Part shown: positions 1 to 8,888 of the stretch, piece by piece
Layout of the letters: each line of letters begins with the position of its first letter
How positions within the stretch are numbered: position 1 is the first letter of the stretch
DNA from: Deltaproteobacteria bacterium
GTDB lineage: Bacteria > Desulfobacterota_B > Binatia > UBA9968
NCBI GenBank assembly: GCA_005879255.1
Contig: VBKY01000106.1
Location: 23,531-58,347, forward strand
Direction of reading: 5' to 3'
DNA: 34,817 nucleotides
Program-made: the position numbers and the translations under genes
The notes under the pieces: generated by a model
What the model saw: only the letters and a program-made list of their open reading frames with translations
Database searches by the model: none
What the model was told of the DNA's origin: nothing

Positions 1-212
1 CGACCGTCGGTACGTTTGCGAAAGATGTGGCGCTCGAAAAGAATCTGCGGCCGGCGGTCGACGCGAAAGCCGAACCCCTGAGTCACACCGGCCGTTTCGA
101 CTTCGACGACGGTCCAAATATAGGCCGAGTCGTTGGGACCGAGGCCGAGCAGGGCGAGCGCTTTGTTGAGGCCCGCTCGAGTTAAAGGCTGACCTTTACC
201 GTAGAATTTCAT
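1..212 (-). CDS. N-acetylmuramidase-domain protein, N-terminal part (runs off left edge)
   Basis: About 70 N-terminal residues are visible and the rest lies outside the window. The start reads MKFYGKGQPLTRAGL, followed by a segment with VVEVETAG, a GFGF turn and the run RRPQILFERHIF. Those signatures match the N-acetylmuramidase family (Pfam Muramidase, formerly DUF3380), which cleaves the glycan backbone of peptidoglycan; the Glu in VEVE is the likely catalytic acid by family analogy. The ATG at 210-212 has a good AAGGAG site about 8 nt upstream. No signal peptide is present in the visible part, as in phage-type or accessory muramidases. Its job here cannot be told, because only one side of its neighbourhood is visible. 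It lies downstream of the tRNA pair on the same strand, after a gap of about 140 bp in which I see no gene. Confidence 0.75.
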   Translation of the reverse strand, partial: MKFYGKGQPLTRAGLNKALALLGLGPNDSAYIWTVVEVETAGVTQGFGFRVDRRPQILFERHIFRKRTDG

Positions 213-351
213 GCAGATTCTCCTTAATTTGTCTTGCCGCGGCCGCGAGCAGTGATTTTTTTACCATTATCACAATCGATAAACGCCTGGCGCCGTGACA
301 ACTGTCGATTTCAAAAAGGTGAGGTGAGAGAGTATTTGCGCAGCGGTTTGG

Positions 352-426
352 TGGTGGTCCCAACGGGAATCGAACCCGTGTTCCCGACGTGAGAGGCCGG
401 TGTCCTAACCGCTAGACGATGGGACC
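352..426 (-). tRNA. tRNA-Glu (anticodon CUC)
   Basis: Read on the minus strand, a complete cloverleaf can be folded. The acceptor stem GGTCCCA pairs with TGGGACC, the anticodon stem CCGGC/GTCGG carries the loop CTCTCAC (anticodon CTC, reading GAG), and the T arm is CGGGTTCGATTCCCG. The 3' CCA is encoded. Only one base separates it from the upstream tRNA-Gln, so the two are surely cotranscribed and processed from one precursor. Confidence 0.96.
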
Positions 427-427
427 A

Positions 428-503
428 TGGCTGAGGAGGAAGGACTCGAACCTTCAATCGCCTGATCCAGAGTCAGGTGGCTTACCAATTAGCCGACTCC
501 TCA
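428..503 (-). tRNA. tRNA-Gln (anticodon CUG)
   Basis: Minus-strand cloverleaf with acceptor stem TGAGGAG/CTCCTCA, which gives the weak U1-A72 first pair typical of tRNA-Gln. The anticodon stem CCTGA/TCAGG holds the loop CTCTGGA (anticodon CTG, reading CAG), the T arm is AAGGTTCGAGTCCTT, and CCA is encoded. It lies 27 bp after the gltX stop on the same strand and 1 bp before tRNA-Glu, so it may be transcribed from the gltX promoter. Confidence 0.96.
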
Positions 504-530
504 AAATCGCGAATGATAAACCTAAAAGAA

Positions 531-1961
531 TTACGAAATAGAGTCAAGTTGCGGGATGAGTTCCAACGCCTTGCGCAGCCTCTGGATGGTTCGCTCTTTA
601 CCGAGCACGGCAATGACATCGTGGATACCAGGACTGACCGTAGAGCCGGTCAACGCGACTCGCACCGGCTGGGCGAGTTTACCCATCGGCAGAGCATGCT
701 CCTGCAGAGTTGCGGTAAAAGCCTGTTCGACGCTCGCTGCGCTGAAATCCCTGAGCGCAGATAATTTCTGGATCAAACTCTCGATCGGCTCGGCCGTATC
801 CTTCGTTAAGAACTTCTTCGCCGCTTTCTCATCAAGAGAAATCTCATCGGACAGATAGTAGTGCGCGGCATCGACAAGCTCGGTTAAAGTTTTTGCTCGC
901 TCTTGCAGCGTCGCGATCATTCGTTCCAGCCACTGTTTGTCTTGCGGCACGGGATAACCTTTGGCTCGGATATAAGGCACGATCTCGTCGGCCAATTGCG
1001 CGACTGGTCGGGATTTTAAATAATGAAAATTGACCCAAAGGAATTTTTCCGGATTGAATACGCCGGCGGATTTTCCGACGTTTTCCAGGCTGAATTTTTC
1101 AATCAGTTCCTCGCGTGAGAAGATCTCCTGGTCGCCGTACGACCAGGCCAGGCGAACCAAATAATTGACGACCGCCTCAGGAAAATATCCCATGTGGCGA
1201 TAAGCCATGACTGACGTGGCGCCGTGCCGCTTGCTGAGCCGAGCTTTATCTGTGCCGAGAATCAGCGGTACGTGACCGAATTCGGGAAGAGGATGACCGA
1301 AAGCCTCATAGAGTTGGATCTGTCTCGGTGTGTTCGAAAGGTGGTCGTCACCGCGGATGATGTGGGTGATGCCCATGTCGATATCGTCAACGACGACACA
1401 AAAGTTGTACGTCGGCGTGCCATCAGAGCGAGCGATGATGAGATCGTCAAGCTCGCGGTTGTCGAAAACTACATCGCCCTTGATCAAGTCTTTGACGATG
1501 GTCGAACCATCGCGCGGCGAGCGAAAACGAACAGTGTAAGGCTTATCTGAGGGTAAGGAAGGAATCACACCGTCCGCTGGCCGGCAAGTGCCGTCATACA
1601 TCGGTTTGCGTTTTTCCTTCATCGCCAACTGCCGCTTGGCATCCAGTTCGGCCGCCGAACAGATGCAAGGATAAGCTTTTCCTACAGCCAAGAGTTCTTG
1701 GATCTTCTCTTTGTAGAGCGGATAACGCTCGGTCTGGAAAAAAGGACCTTCGTCAGAATCGAGTGCCAACCACTTCATGGCGTCCAAAATGGCTTGAATC
1801 GCCTCCGGCGTGGATCTCTCCCGATCGGTATCTTCAATCCGCAGTATAAACTTGCCGTCATGGTGGCGAGCAAAGAGATAGTTAAAAAGAGCGGTGCGCG
1901 CGCCGCCAATATGCAAATAGCCGGTGGGACTAGGAGCGAAACGAGCGCGAACTTGAGCCAT
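531..1961 (-). CDS. gltX: Glutamyl-tRNA synthetase
   Basis: A 476-residue class I aminoacyl-tRNA synthetase that charges tRNA-Glu with glutamate in the cytoplasm. The HIGH-type motif is HIGG at residues 17-20 within [16 protein letters not shown]. The KMSKS-type loop is ARLSKRHG. The zinc-site-like CxC is in YPCICSAAE, with a later Cys in DGTCR. Length and architecture fit full-length bacterial GluRS, with the C-terminal anticodon-binding domain present. A separate glnS next door suggests this enzyme can be a discriminating GluRS, but that is inference. No Shine-Dalgarno precedes the ATG at 1961. A weak TTGACG-N17-TAGCTT promoter (1996 to 1968) would put the transcript start almost at the ATG. 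Two tRNA genes, including one of its own substrates, follow directly. Confidence 0.97.
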   Translation of the reverse strand: MAQVRARFAPSPTGYLHIGGARTALFNYLFARHHDGKFILRIEDTDRERSTPEAIQAILDAMKWLALDSDEGPFFQTERYPLYKEKIQELLAVGKAYPCICSAAELDAKRQLAMKEKRKPMYDGTCRPADGVIPSLPSDKPYTVRFRSPRDGSTIVKDLIKGDVVFDNRELDDLIIARSDGTPTYNFCVVVDDIDMGITHIIRGDDHLSNTPRQIQLYEAFGHPLPEFGHVPLILGTDKARLSKRHGATSVMAYRHMGYFPEAVVNYLVRLAWSYGDQEIFSREELIEKFSLENVGKSAGVFNPEKFLWVNFHYLKSRPVAQLADEIVPYIRAKGYPVPQDKQWLERMIATLQERAKTLTELVDAAHYYLSDEISLDEKAAKKFLTKDTAEPIESLIQKLSALRDFSAASVEQAFTATLQEHALPMGKLAQPVRVALTGSTVSPGIHDVIAVLGKERTIQRLRKALELIPQLDSIS

Positions 1962-2044
1962 GCGGGTAAGCTAACAGGAGGCAAAAATTGCGTCAATGGC
2001 GCGTTAAATTTTCCTATGATTATGCTACTATGTGAATATTCAAC

Positions 2045-2050
2045 AAGGAG
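2045..2050 (+). promoter_or_regulatory. Ribosome binding site that sets the glnS start
   Basis: AAGGAG lies 8 nt before the GTG at 2059. The in-frame GTG further upstream at 2032 has no such site, so 2059 is preferred. Confidence 0.75.
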
Positions 2051-2058
2051 TAGAGTTC

Positions 2059-3795
2059 GTGGAAACGAAAGGAACGGGAAACGGAATAAGAACAACCGCG
2101 GCAGCAGTTGATGGAGCACCCTCTCATTTTATTCGAACCATCATCACAGAAGATCTCAAACAAGGTAAGAATCAAGGCAGAGTGCACACCCGATTTCCCC
2201 CGGAACCGAATGGCTATCTTCACATAGGCCACGCCAAATCAATCTGCCTCAACTTTGGGCTTGCGGCTGAATTCGGCGGACTGTGCAATCTCCGTTTCGA
2301 TGACACGAATCCCAGCAAAGAAGACGTCGAATACGTCGAGTCGATCAAAAAAGATGTGCGCTGGCTTGGCTTCGATTGGCAGGACCGTGAATTTTACGCT
2401 TCGGATTACTTCGAGGACCTTTATCAGTTCGCCATTCAATTAATTAAGGCCGGTAAGGCGTTTGTCTGCGACTTAAGTGCGGATCAGATGCGCGAATATC
2501 GCGGCACATTGACAGAACCCGGCAGAAATAGTCCGTTTCGCGACCGCTCCATCGAAGAAAACCTCGACCTGTTCCAGCTCATGCGCGCCGGCGAATTCCC
2601 CGATGGCAGTCGCACGCTGCGCGCCAAGATCGATATGGCCTCGCCTAATATGAATTTGCGCGATCCCGTCATGTACCGCGTGCTGCGTGCGACGCACGAC
2701 CGTACGGGCGATAAATGGTGCATCTACCCGACCTACGATTACGCTCATGGTCAGTCGGATTCTATCGAAGGCATTACGCATTCGATCTGCACCCTGGAGT
2801 TCGAGGATCACCGGCCGCTCTACGACTGGTTTCTCGAGCAACTAGGCATTCACCACCCGCAACAGATCGAATTCGCCCGCTTGAATCTCACTTACACGGT
2901 CTTGAGCAAACGCAAATTACTCCAACTTGTGCAACAAAAATTGGTTGCCGGTTGGGATGACCCCAGAATGCCGACGCTGGCAGGAATTCGCCGGCGCGGC
3001 TACACGCCGGAAGCCATCCGAACATTTTGCGAACGCATTGGCGTTGCGAAGCGGAACAGCACGGTAGATATCGCCATGCTCGAACACTGTTTGCGCGAAG
3101 ATCTGAACAAGCGCGCACGGCGCGTGATGGCGGTATTGCGACCACTCAAAGTCGTACTCGAGAATTATCCCGAGGGTCAGATCGAAGAGTTGGAAGCGGT
3201 TAATAACCCCGAAGATCTCAGCATGGGAACACGCATAGTGCCGTTCTCGCGCGTTCTGTACATCGAGCAAGACGACTTTTGCGAGGACCCGCCGAAGGGA
3301 TTCTTCCGTCTGTCACCGGGTAAAGAAGTGCGATTACGTTATGGCTATATCATCAAATGCACAGGCGTCGTAAAGGATCCGATCAGTGGTGAGATAACCG
3401 AACTCCAGTGCACCTACGATCCCGAAACCAAAAGCGGCTCTTCGCGCAGCACTCGCAAGGTGAAAGCGACGATACACTGGGTTTCCGCGGCGCACGCGCT
3501 GGACGCCGAGGTCCGTTTGTATGATCATCTGTTCACGGAAGAGGACCCCAATGACGTTCCCGAAGACTCAGACTGGTTGGCAAATATCAATCCAAAATCT
3601 CTCGAGCGACTGACTGCTTGCCAGGTCGAGCCCTGTCTTTCAGCGGCGAAGTCAGGTGAGCTGTATCAGTTTGAACGGCTGGGTTATTTTTGTGTCGATA
3701 GCGAAGACTCCGTTGCGGATTCACTCGTGTTCAACCGCACCGTGACGCTACGCGACACGTGGGCGAAACTGGAGAAGAGCACAAGGAAATATTAA
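2059..3795 (+). CDS. glnS: Glutaminyl-tRNA synthetase
   Basis: A 578-residue class I synthetase that charges tRNA-Gln directly with glutamine. The N-terminal catalytic domain has [15 protein letters not shown] (HIGH motif) and the KMSKS-equivalent TVLSKRKL. The C-terminal half carries the two beta-barrel anticodon-binding region typical of GlnRS and GluRS of this type. Length is close to E. coli GlnRS, with a roughly 20-residue N-terminal extension. I chose GTG 2059 because of its ribosome site. The frame is open upstream to GTG 2032, which would add nine residues. It is divergent from gltX across a gap of about 100 bp that must hold both promoters. The stop lies 17 bp from the converging stop of the FadL-family gene. 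In most non-gammaproteobacteria Gln-tRNA is made by GatCAB, so a GlnRS here points to a lineage that acquired the enzyme. Confidence 0.96.
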   Translation: METKGTGNGIRTTAAAVDGAPSHFIRTIITEDLKQGKNQGRVHTRFPPEPNGYLHIGHAKSICLNFGLAAEFGGLCNLRFDDTNPSKEDVEYVESIKKDVRWLGFDWQDREFYASDYFEDLYQFAIQLIKAGKAFVCDLSADQMREYRGTLTEPGRNSPFRDRSIEENLDLFQLMRAGEFPDGSRTLRAKIDMASPNMNLRDPVMYRVLRATHDRTGDKWCIYPTYDYAHGQSDSIEGITHSICTLEFEDHRPLYDWFLEQLGIHHPQQIEFARLNLTYTVLSKRKLLQLVQQKLVAGWDDPRMPTLAGIRRRGYTPEAIRTFCERIGVAKRNSTVDIAMLEHCLREDLNKRARRVMAVLRPLKVVLENYPEGQIEELEAVNNPEDLSMGTRIVPFSRVLYIEQDDFCEDPPKGFFRLSPGKEVRLRYGYIIKCTGVVKDPISGEITELQCTYDPETKSGSSRSTRKVKATIHWVSAAHALDAEVRLYDHLFTEEDPNDVPEDSDWLANINPKSLERLTACQVEPCLSAAKSGELYQFERLGYFCVDSEDSVADSLVFNRTVTLRDTWAKLEKSTRKY

Positions 3796-3812
3796 GTATA
3801 CTGACAGCCGAT

Positions 3813-5108
3813 TTAGAAGCGGTAGGCGGCGTGTAGCCCAACTAAATTTTGAAATGTTTTGTATTTATCTTTTGCAGAGACGCCGGGAAAAGGAAGTGCG
3901 TTGCGATCGCCGCCCGTTTCCAGGACGTTATTGTTGACGGATCTCGTCTTGTAGAAGACCGCCATGTACCCGATATCTATCTTAATGCGCTCCCAGTTGT
4001 AACCCGCGCCCGCCGTGAGCGTTAAGTAATCAGCACCGGGAATTGCAGGTCCTAGAGTGCTGGGCGGAATCGGTGTCTCGTCTAATCCCACGCCGCCCCG
4101 CAATTCAAAATCTTTAGTTAATTTGTAGGCAGTCCCAAACCTTAGTGAACTCGAGTTCTTCCAATTTTGCGGAATAAGAAATCCGCCTATCGGAACCGCG
4201 CCTCCCAATCCCGGTAGCGGGCTGGAGAAAGATGCTTTTAAATGTTCGAACTTGCTCCACCGAGCATAGTCGTATTGAAGCTCAATCCCCCAGCTCGGGT
4301 CGATCTGCCAATGGGCGCCAACATTGATTACCGGTGGAAGTGGCAGGTGTATGCCGGACGCTTTCGAACTGCTGCTTAAGCCTCCCGCGCCCGGCGCATC
4401 AGCGAACTTAACGTCCGCCGATTTGAAATTGATATCGACGTGGCTCGTATAGGTCAGCCCGAATCGAATCTGGTCGTTGGGCTTAACGAGAAAAGCGACC
4501 TTGTAACCATAGGCGTTATCCGTGTCGGTGATTCGCAGTTTGCCGTCGCCGAATGGGCCAAAGAATATCGCCCTAGAAAGAGTACCCGACGCATGTACAA
4601 AACTGATGCCACCGCCGATCGAAAGGTAGGGTAGAGGCTCCCACGCGACCGTTGGTGTAACGAAGATCGTGCGAAGTTCCGATCTCACCGCGGCATAACG
4701 GGTAAAGGCGTCGGGCTTGTAACTTGTCGCTAAGCCGAATGGAGCGTAGGTACCAAGTCCAACAGAAAGCTGAGTATTTGGTATGTGATAATTGGCGAAG
4801 AGATTCGGTAGGAAATCATCATCATGAATGTTTCTCGATGTTGCTCCAGAGTTTTTAATACTGCTGATCGTATTCACATACGTCAGACCGCCGAGGATTT
4901 GGTTGCCATCTACTTGAGTAAGCGCCGCGGGATTAACATACACTGCCGACGGATCATCGACGCCAGCGACCGCCGCTCCCCCCATGGATTCCGACTTGGC
5001 AGTTTGGGGCGGTATGGCATATCCACCGGCGAACACTGCTCTGACGCCGTCGGCGAAACAAAACGTGAGTATAAAAATCATCGTGGTTGTTGCCGGATGT
5101 TTAACCAT
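3813..5108 (-). CDS. FadL/OmpP1/TodX-family outer-membrane transport protein
   Basis: A 431-residue outer-membrane beta-barrel of the FadL family, which moves long-chain fatty acids or other hydrophobic compounds across the outer membrane. The N-terminus is a Sec signal peptide ending near VRAVFA. The mature start GGYAIPPQTAKSE is the family's conserved N-terminal hatch. It is followed by SMGGAAVAGVDDPSAVYVNP, a strong FadL-family signature, and the chain ends in aromatic Phe (HAAYRF) as outer-membrane barrels do. The ATG at 5108 has GGAG 6-7 nt upstream. It is divergent from the HTH and fabF-like genes, which suggests but does not prove a link to acyl-chain or hydrophobic-compound metabolism. 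Substrate unknown. Confidence 0.9.
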   Translation of the reverse strand: MVKHPATTTMIFILTFCFADGVRAVFAGGYAIPPQTAKSESMGGAAVAGVDDPSAVYVNPAALTQVDGNQILGGLTYVNTISSIKNSGATSRNIHDDDFLPNLFANYHIPNTQLSVGLGTYAPFGLATSYKPDAFTRYAAVRSELRTIFVTPTVAWEPLPYLSIGGGISFVHASGTLSRAIFFGPFGDGKLRITDTDNAYGYKVAFLVKPNDQIRFGLTYTSHVDINFKSADVKFADAPGAGGLSSSSKASGIHLPLPPVINVGAHWQIDPSWGIELQYDYARWSKFEHLKASFSSPLPGLGGAVPIGGFLIPQNWKNSSSLRFGTAYKLTKDFELRGGVGLDETPIPPSTLGPAIPGADYLTLTAGAGYNWERIKIDIGYMAVFYKTRSVNNNVLETGGDRNALPFPGVSAKDKYKTFQNLVGLHAAYRF

Positions 5109-5128
5109 TCACAGCTCCGTTATTATGC

Positions 5129-5157
5129 TTGACTGCGGATAGCAAAATTTATATACC
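5129..5157 (+). promoter_or_regulatory. Putative sigma-70-type promoter
   Basis: TTGACT, 17 bp, then TATACC. It lies in the divergent gap between the FadL-type gene and the HTH gene and points at the HTH gene, about 40 bp before its start. It is the best match in this gap, judged by eye only. Confidence 0.45.
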
Positions 5158-5189
5158 ATTGCCAATTAATGCCAAAGATTGCCATAATA

Positions 5190-5193
5190 GAGG
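5190..5193 (+). promoter_or_regulatory. Ribosome binding site that sets the HTH gene start
   Basis: GAGG lies 5 nt before the ATG at 5199. The earlier in-frame ATG at 5169 has none, so the first ten residues of the longer reading are probably not translated. Confidence 0.6.
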
Positions 5194-5198
5194 GATCA

Positions 5199-5390
5199 AT
5201 GCAAGAAAATTTATTAACGGCCGAACAGGTCGCGCGCTATCTTCGGGTAGACAAATTCACCGTTTACCGATTGATTACGCAGAAAAAAATACCGGCATTC
5301 AAAGTTGGCAACCAATGGAGGTTCAAGAAGAAGTTGCTCGACGATTGGTTAAAGAAAAACTCCAACCTGACGTCAGAACTAGAGCCTTAA
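5199..5390 (+). CDS. Small excisionase-type helix-turn-helix DNA-binding protein
   Basis: A 63-residue protein that is essentially one winged-HTH domain of the excisionase/MerR-like HTH_17 family. The segment LLTAEQVARYLRVDKFTVYR is the helix-turn-helix, followed by IPAFKVGNQWRF, the wing strand typical of this family, and a basic tail helix KKKLLDDWLKK. Such proteins bind DNA as small regulators or as recombination directionality factors. No integrase is nearby, so a regulatory role is more likely. It is 49 bp upstream of the fabF-like gene on the same strand and is likely cotranscribed with it. An alternative ATG at 5169 would give 73 residues but lacks a ribosome site. Confidence 0.8.
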   Translation: MQENLLTAEQVARYLRVDKFTVYRLITQKKIPAFKVGNQWRFKKKLLDDWLKKNSNLTSELEP

Positions 5391-5439
5391 TCGCGATCGT
5401 TGGCGCGTTGAAGCCTAGAGTCTAAGGAGAACTTTCGAG

Positions 5440-6705
5440 ATGCAAACTGGAGCAACCAAACAGCGCAACCGCCGCGTGGTTATCACAGGTCTCGGGGTTG
5501 TTTCTGCGATCGGAATCGGCAAGGACTTGTTTTGGGAGTCGCTTAGTGCGGGCCGATCCGGAATAAAGCGAATTACATCGTTTGACGCATCTTCCTATGA
5601 TTGCCAAATCGCCGGAGAGATCCACGACTTCGATCCGGGTGACTTCATGCAAACGCAGACGGCGCGTCGCATCGACCGATTCGCTCAATTGGGGCTTTCG
5701 GCAGCACGCTTAGCAGTGGCCGATTCCGGACTCAACATCGGTACCGAGGAACCCGCCGCAGTCGGAGTCGTGCTTGGCACATCTATCGGAACGCTCGGCT
5801 ATGCCGAGCAGCAAATAGCCCTTTTCTATGAGAAGGGAGTTAGGCGAATCAATCCTTTCTTCGCCACATCTGTGATCCCTAGTAGCGCAGTAACCCAAAT
5901 CACGCTCGATCTAGGTATCCACGGTCCTTGTCGAACCCTCACAACCGCCTGCGCTTCCGGAACCGAATCGATCGGGGAAGCATTTCATCGAATCAGGGAT
6001 GGAGAACTAGATATCGCGCTTGCGGGAGCTGCGGAAGCGCCCATTACCCCGCTAGTATTATCGACCTTATCGGCCATACAGCTGTTGTCGATGGCCAATG
6101 ATAGTCCGCAGACTTCATACCGGGCGTTCAGCCAGGACGCAGCCGGTTTCGTTTTAGGCGAAGGATCCGGTGTTTTGGCTCTGGAGGCGTTGGACCACGC
6201 GCTACGCAGAGGGGCCAGGATCTATGCCGAAGTCGTAGGATTTGGAGCCTCGTCCGACGCTTATCATGTGATGACCTTTGAGCCTCATTTTGAGCACCCA
6301 GTGGCGGCTATTCGTGCGGCCCTAAATGAAGCCCAGATGGCTCCTCAGGATCTCGGCTATGTCAATCCGCATGGGATTGCGGTACCGGCGAACGACCGTT
6401 GCGAAATGGAAATCCTGAAGATGGCGTTGGGCGAAGCCATGTCGAAAATTCCCGTTAGCGCAACCAAACCGATGACGGGTCATGTACTTGGCGGAGGCGG
6501 CGCATTGGAATTGATTGGCTGTTGTTTGATGTTGGAGCATGAGTTTTTACATCCAACGATAAATTTTTCAGAGTCAAGTCCTTCATACGGGATTGATTTT
6601 ATTCCGCGTCAGGGGCGGCGAGAGAAAGTCGATGCTATGCTCTCAGTCTCGTTCGGCTTCGGGGGATATAATGCAGCTTGTGTAATTCGCCGATATGATG
6701 GCTAA
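5440..6705 (+). CDS. Beta-ketoacyl-ACP synthase II (FabF-like), diverged
   Basis: A 421-residue thiolase-fold condensing enzyme that elongates acyl-ACP with malonyl-ACP. The Cys-His-His set is intact: C171 in TTACASG, H311 in NPHGIAV, H348 in KPMTGHVLGGGGA, with K343 beside it. The C-terminal loop is FGFGGYNAA. Several positions differ from housekeeping FabF: the usual NAHGTST is NPHGIAV, and GFGGTN is GFGGYN. No acpP, fabG or fabD is nearby. It therefore may be a specialised ketosynthase rather than the main FabF, and I leave the symbol blank. AAGGAG precedes the ATG. The next gene, a membrane histidine kinase, starts 20 bp after its stop, so the two are probably in one operon. Confidence 0.85.
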   Translation: MQTGATKQRNRRVVITGLGVVSAIGIGKDLFWESLSAGRSGIKRITSFDASSYDCQIAGEIHDFDPGDFMQTQTARRIDRFAQLGLSAARLAVADSGLNIGTEEPAAVGVVLGTSIGTLGYAEQQIALFYEKGVRRINPFFATSVIPSSAVTQITLDLGIHGPCRTLTTACASGTESIGEAFHRIRDGELDIALAGAAEAPITPLVLSTLSAIQLLSMANDSPQTSYRAFSQDAAGFVLGEGSGVLALEALDHALRRGARIYAEVVGFGASSDAYHVMTFEPHFEHPVAAIRAALNEAQMAPQDLGYVNPHGIAVPANDRCEMEILKMALGEAMSKIPVSATKPMTGHVLGGGGALELIGCCLMLEHEFLHPTINFSESSPSYGIDFIPRQGRREKVDAMLSVSFGFGGYNAACVIRRYDG

Positions 6706-6725
6706 ATACCTCTGAGGTCCGCAGC

Positions 6726-8888
6726 GTGACCATCTACTCCATTCCAACACTAGCCACGGCGCTCCTTTCGCTGGGGCTAGGTCTTTTCATTCTAGGCAGG
6801 AACAGCAAGTCCAAGTTGAATTGGACGTTTGCATCCTGGTGTTTACTCACGTGCTACTGGCAAACGTGTTGGACAGTCCTCTTCAATGTTCATAACCTGC
6901 AAGCAGCCGAGTCCCTCGCCCGATTGGGTTATTCTGGGATCATCTTCATTCCAATCGTATTTTTTCACTTTGTTGTTGAATTTACCAAAGCGGAGCGAGC
7001 GCGTTTATTTTCATACGTCTTTTATGTGCTAGGGGGTCTTTTTTTTGTTTCGGTTTGGCAGACATCTTATTTCGTCACCGGTGTCTATCTATACTCCTGG
7101 GGTTACTATCCTCGGGGCGGCGTGCTGCATCTCATCTATCTCGCTTTCTTGCTGGTGATGTTGCTTTCGGGGTTGCGATTGCTATGGCAATTTAAGCGCC
7201 AGTCTTTAGATCAACCGAATAGGTTGAACCAAACGAAGTACATCATCGCCTCTACCGTGATTTATTCGATGGCAGGCGTTGATTTTCTTGCCAACTATGG
7301 CTTTGGCTACTATCCATTAGGTTTGGTTTTTACCAATATACACGCCTGCATAATTGCGTATGCGATAATTCAATATCGACTGTTGGATGTCCGCGTTGCA
7401 ATCAAGCGGAGCCTTATTTACGCACTGATTCTCGTTGCCCTCCTTGTCCCGTGTTACACCGTCGTCATTCAAGGTCAATGGTATGCTTTCGGTGAGATCA
7501 GCTACACCTTTTCGTTCATCACTTTACTGCTTCTTATTGGAGTCGGCTTTTTGTTCCCGAAGTTTAGGTTCAAAACGGAGGACGCTCTAGAACGCGTCTT
7601 ATTTAAAAAACGAGTCGATTTCCGCGATACGCTGCTTCGTTCAAGTAGAGATATGGTTTCCATCGTAGATATTAGGGCTTTGTCTGAGAATGTAGTGCGC
7701 ACAATTGCCAAGTCGCTGGGGGTCGAAAAAGTCTCGTTGTTACTGAACAATGATGCAAAGGGCAGCTATGATCTCGAAACCATGGTCGGGTTGGATCTTG
7801 ATCGATCAGAGGCGGTATTTTTAACCAGGGGGAGCCCGCTAACTCAATTACTTCAGCGTCGGAAAGAGCCGGTCGTCAAAGAAGAGCTCGAATGGATCCC
7901 TGTCGGGCCGGAAACGCCTCAGACGATCGAAACGATGGCCAAACTCGAGGCGGAAATAAGTCTACCGATTATATCGAAAGATAGACTCGTTGGAATTATT
8001 AATCTTGGTCGGAAAGAGGACAGAACAATTTATTCCGACGAAGATCTGGAACTGCTTTCAACGTTGGCAAACCAAGCAGCAATTGCGATTGACAACGCGC
8101 GACTCTACGAGAACTTGAAACAGTCTCAAGATACACTCCGCAGAGCGGACAGGCTTTCATCGTTAGGCTTGTTGACAGCGGGCTTGGCGCACGAAATTCG
8201 TAACCCGCTGGTTGCCATTCGCACTTTCACCCAGTTATTGCCTGAACGTTACGACGATGCGGAGTTTCGTGAGGGTTTTCAGGGGCTCGCACTCAAGGAA
8301 GTTGATCGGATTTGTGGGCTAATCAACGACCTTTTGAGCTTCGCACGTCCTTCTAAGCCGAACAAAGCCCCGGAAAACGTCAATGACGTGGTCGATAACA
8401 TCGCGCGGATACTCGAGACCCAAGCGAAAGAAAAGAGCGTGGCAATTTCGCGTGAATTCGGTGACAATCTGCCCAAGGTTTGGATTGACAGAGAACAAAT
8501 GAAGCAGGTATTTATGAACCTTATACTGAATGCCATTCAGGCCATGAAGGAAGGGGGATCGATCAGCATTTCAACCCGTCCAGTCTCGAGAAACGGTACT
8601 CAACCGTCCGGGGATTTTGTGCAGGTCGAGATTCGAGATACCGGCGTCGGCATACCGGAAGAAAACCTGCAGCATATTTTCGATCCGTTCTTCACCAGCA
8701 AGGATGAAGGGAGCGGCCTCGGTCTAGCCGTGTCCCATCAAATCGTGCAGGAACATGGCGGCTTCGTCACGGTGGAAAGTCATGTTGGAAAGGGGACAGC
8801 ATTCTTTGTCCATGTTCCGGTCGGCAAGCCGGTGCGCCCGGTAACGAACGGCCACGCTCACGCGAATGAAGCGAATCTTAGTCATTGA
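6726..8888 (+). CDS. Membrane sensor histidine kinase (7TM-GAF-HisKA-HATPase)
   Basis: A 720-residue inner-membrane kinase. Residues 1-275 hold about seven to eight hydrophobic helices resembling the 7TM histidine-kinase N-terminal module. A GAF-type domain follows at about 305-460. The DHp helix has [15 protein letters not shown] with phospho-acceptor H489. The ATPase domain has an N box ([10 protein letters not shown]), DTGVGIP and GSGLGLA, so it looks fully active. The GTG start at 6726 has GAGG 8 nt upstream. The tail overlaps the next gene by 23 bp, which suggests translational coupling. The layout resembles PrsK of PEP-CTERM systems, but no exosortase or PEP-CTERM gene is visible, so I do not name it. 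Likely partners are the downstream NtrC-type regulator and the unusual fusion protein between them. The signal is unknown. Confidence 0.92.
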   Translation: MTIYSIPTLATALLSLGLGLFILGRNSKSKLNWTFASWCLLTCYWQTCWTVLFNVHNLQAAESLARLGYSGIIFIPIVFFHFVVEFTKAERARLFSYVFYVLGGLFFVSVWQTSYFVTGVYLYSWGYYPRGGVLHLIYLAFLLVMLLSGLRLLWQFKRQSLDQPNRLNQTKYIIASTVIYSMAGVDFLANYGFGYYPLGLVFTNIHACIIAYAIIQYRLLDVRVAIKRSLIYALILVALLVPCYTVVIQGQWYAFGEISYTFSFITLLLLIGVGFLFPKFRFKTEDALERVLFKKRVDFRDTLLRSSRDMVSIVDIRALSENVVRTIAKSLGVEKVSLLLNNDAKGSYDLETMVGLDLDRSEAVFLTRGSPLTQLLQRRKEPVVKEELEWIPVGPETPQTIETMAKLEAEISLPIISKDRLVGIINLGRKEDRTIYSDEDLELLSTLANQAAIAIDNARLYENLKQSQDTLRRADRLSSLGLLTAGLAHEIRNPLVAIRTFTQLLPERYDDAEFREGFQGLALKEVDRICGLINDLLSFARPSKPNKAPENVNDVVDNIARILETQAKEKSVAISREFGDNLPKVWIDREQMKQVFMNLILNAIQAMKEGGSISISTRPVSRNGTQPSGDFVQVEIRDTGVGIPEENLQHIFDPFFTSKDEGSGLGLAVSHQIVQEHGGFVTVESHVGKGTAFFVHVPVGKPVRPVTNGHAHANEANLSH

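Noticed and set aside
5169..5198. Earlier ATG for the HTH gene
   Set aside because: No ribosome site, whereas ATG 5199 has GAGG at good spacing and the family domain begins just after it.
5199..5390. Phage excisionase marking a mobile element
   Set aside because: No integrase, attachment-site repeat or phage gene is present around it. This HTH family is also common in ordinary regulators.
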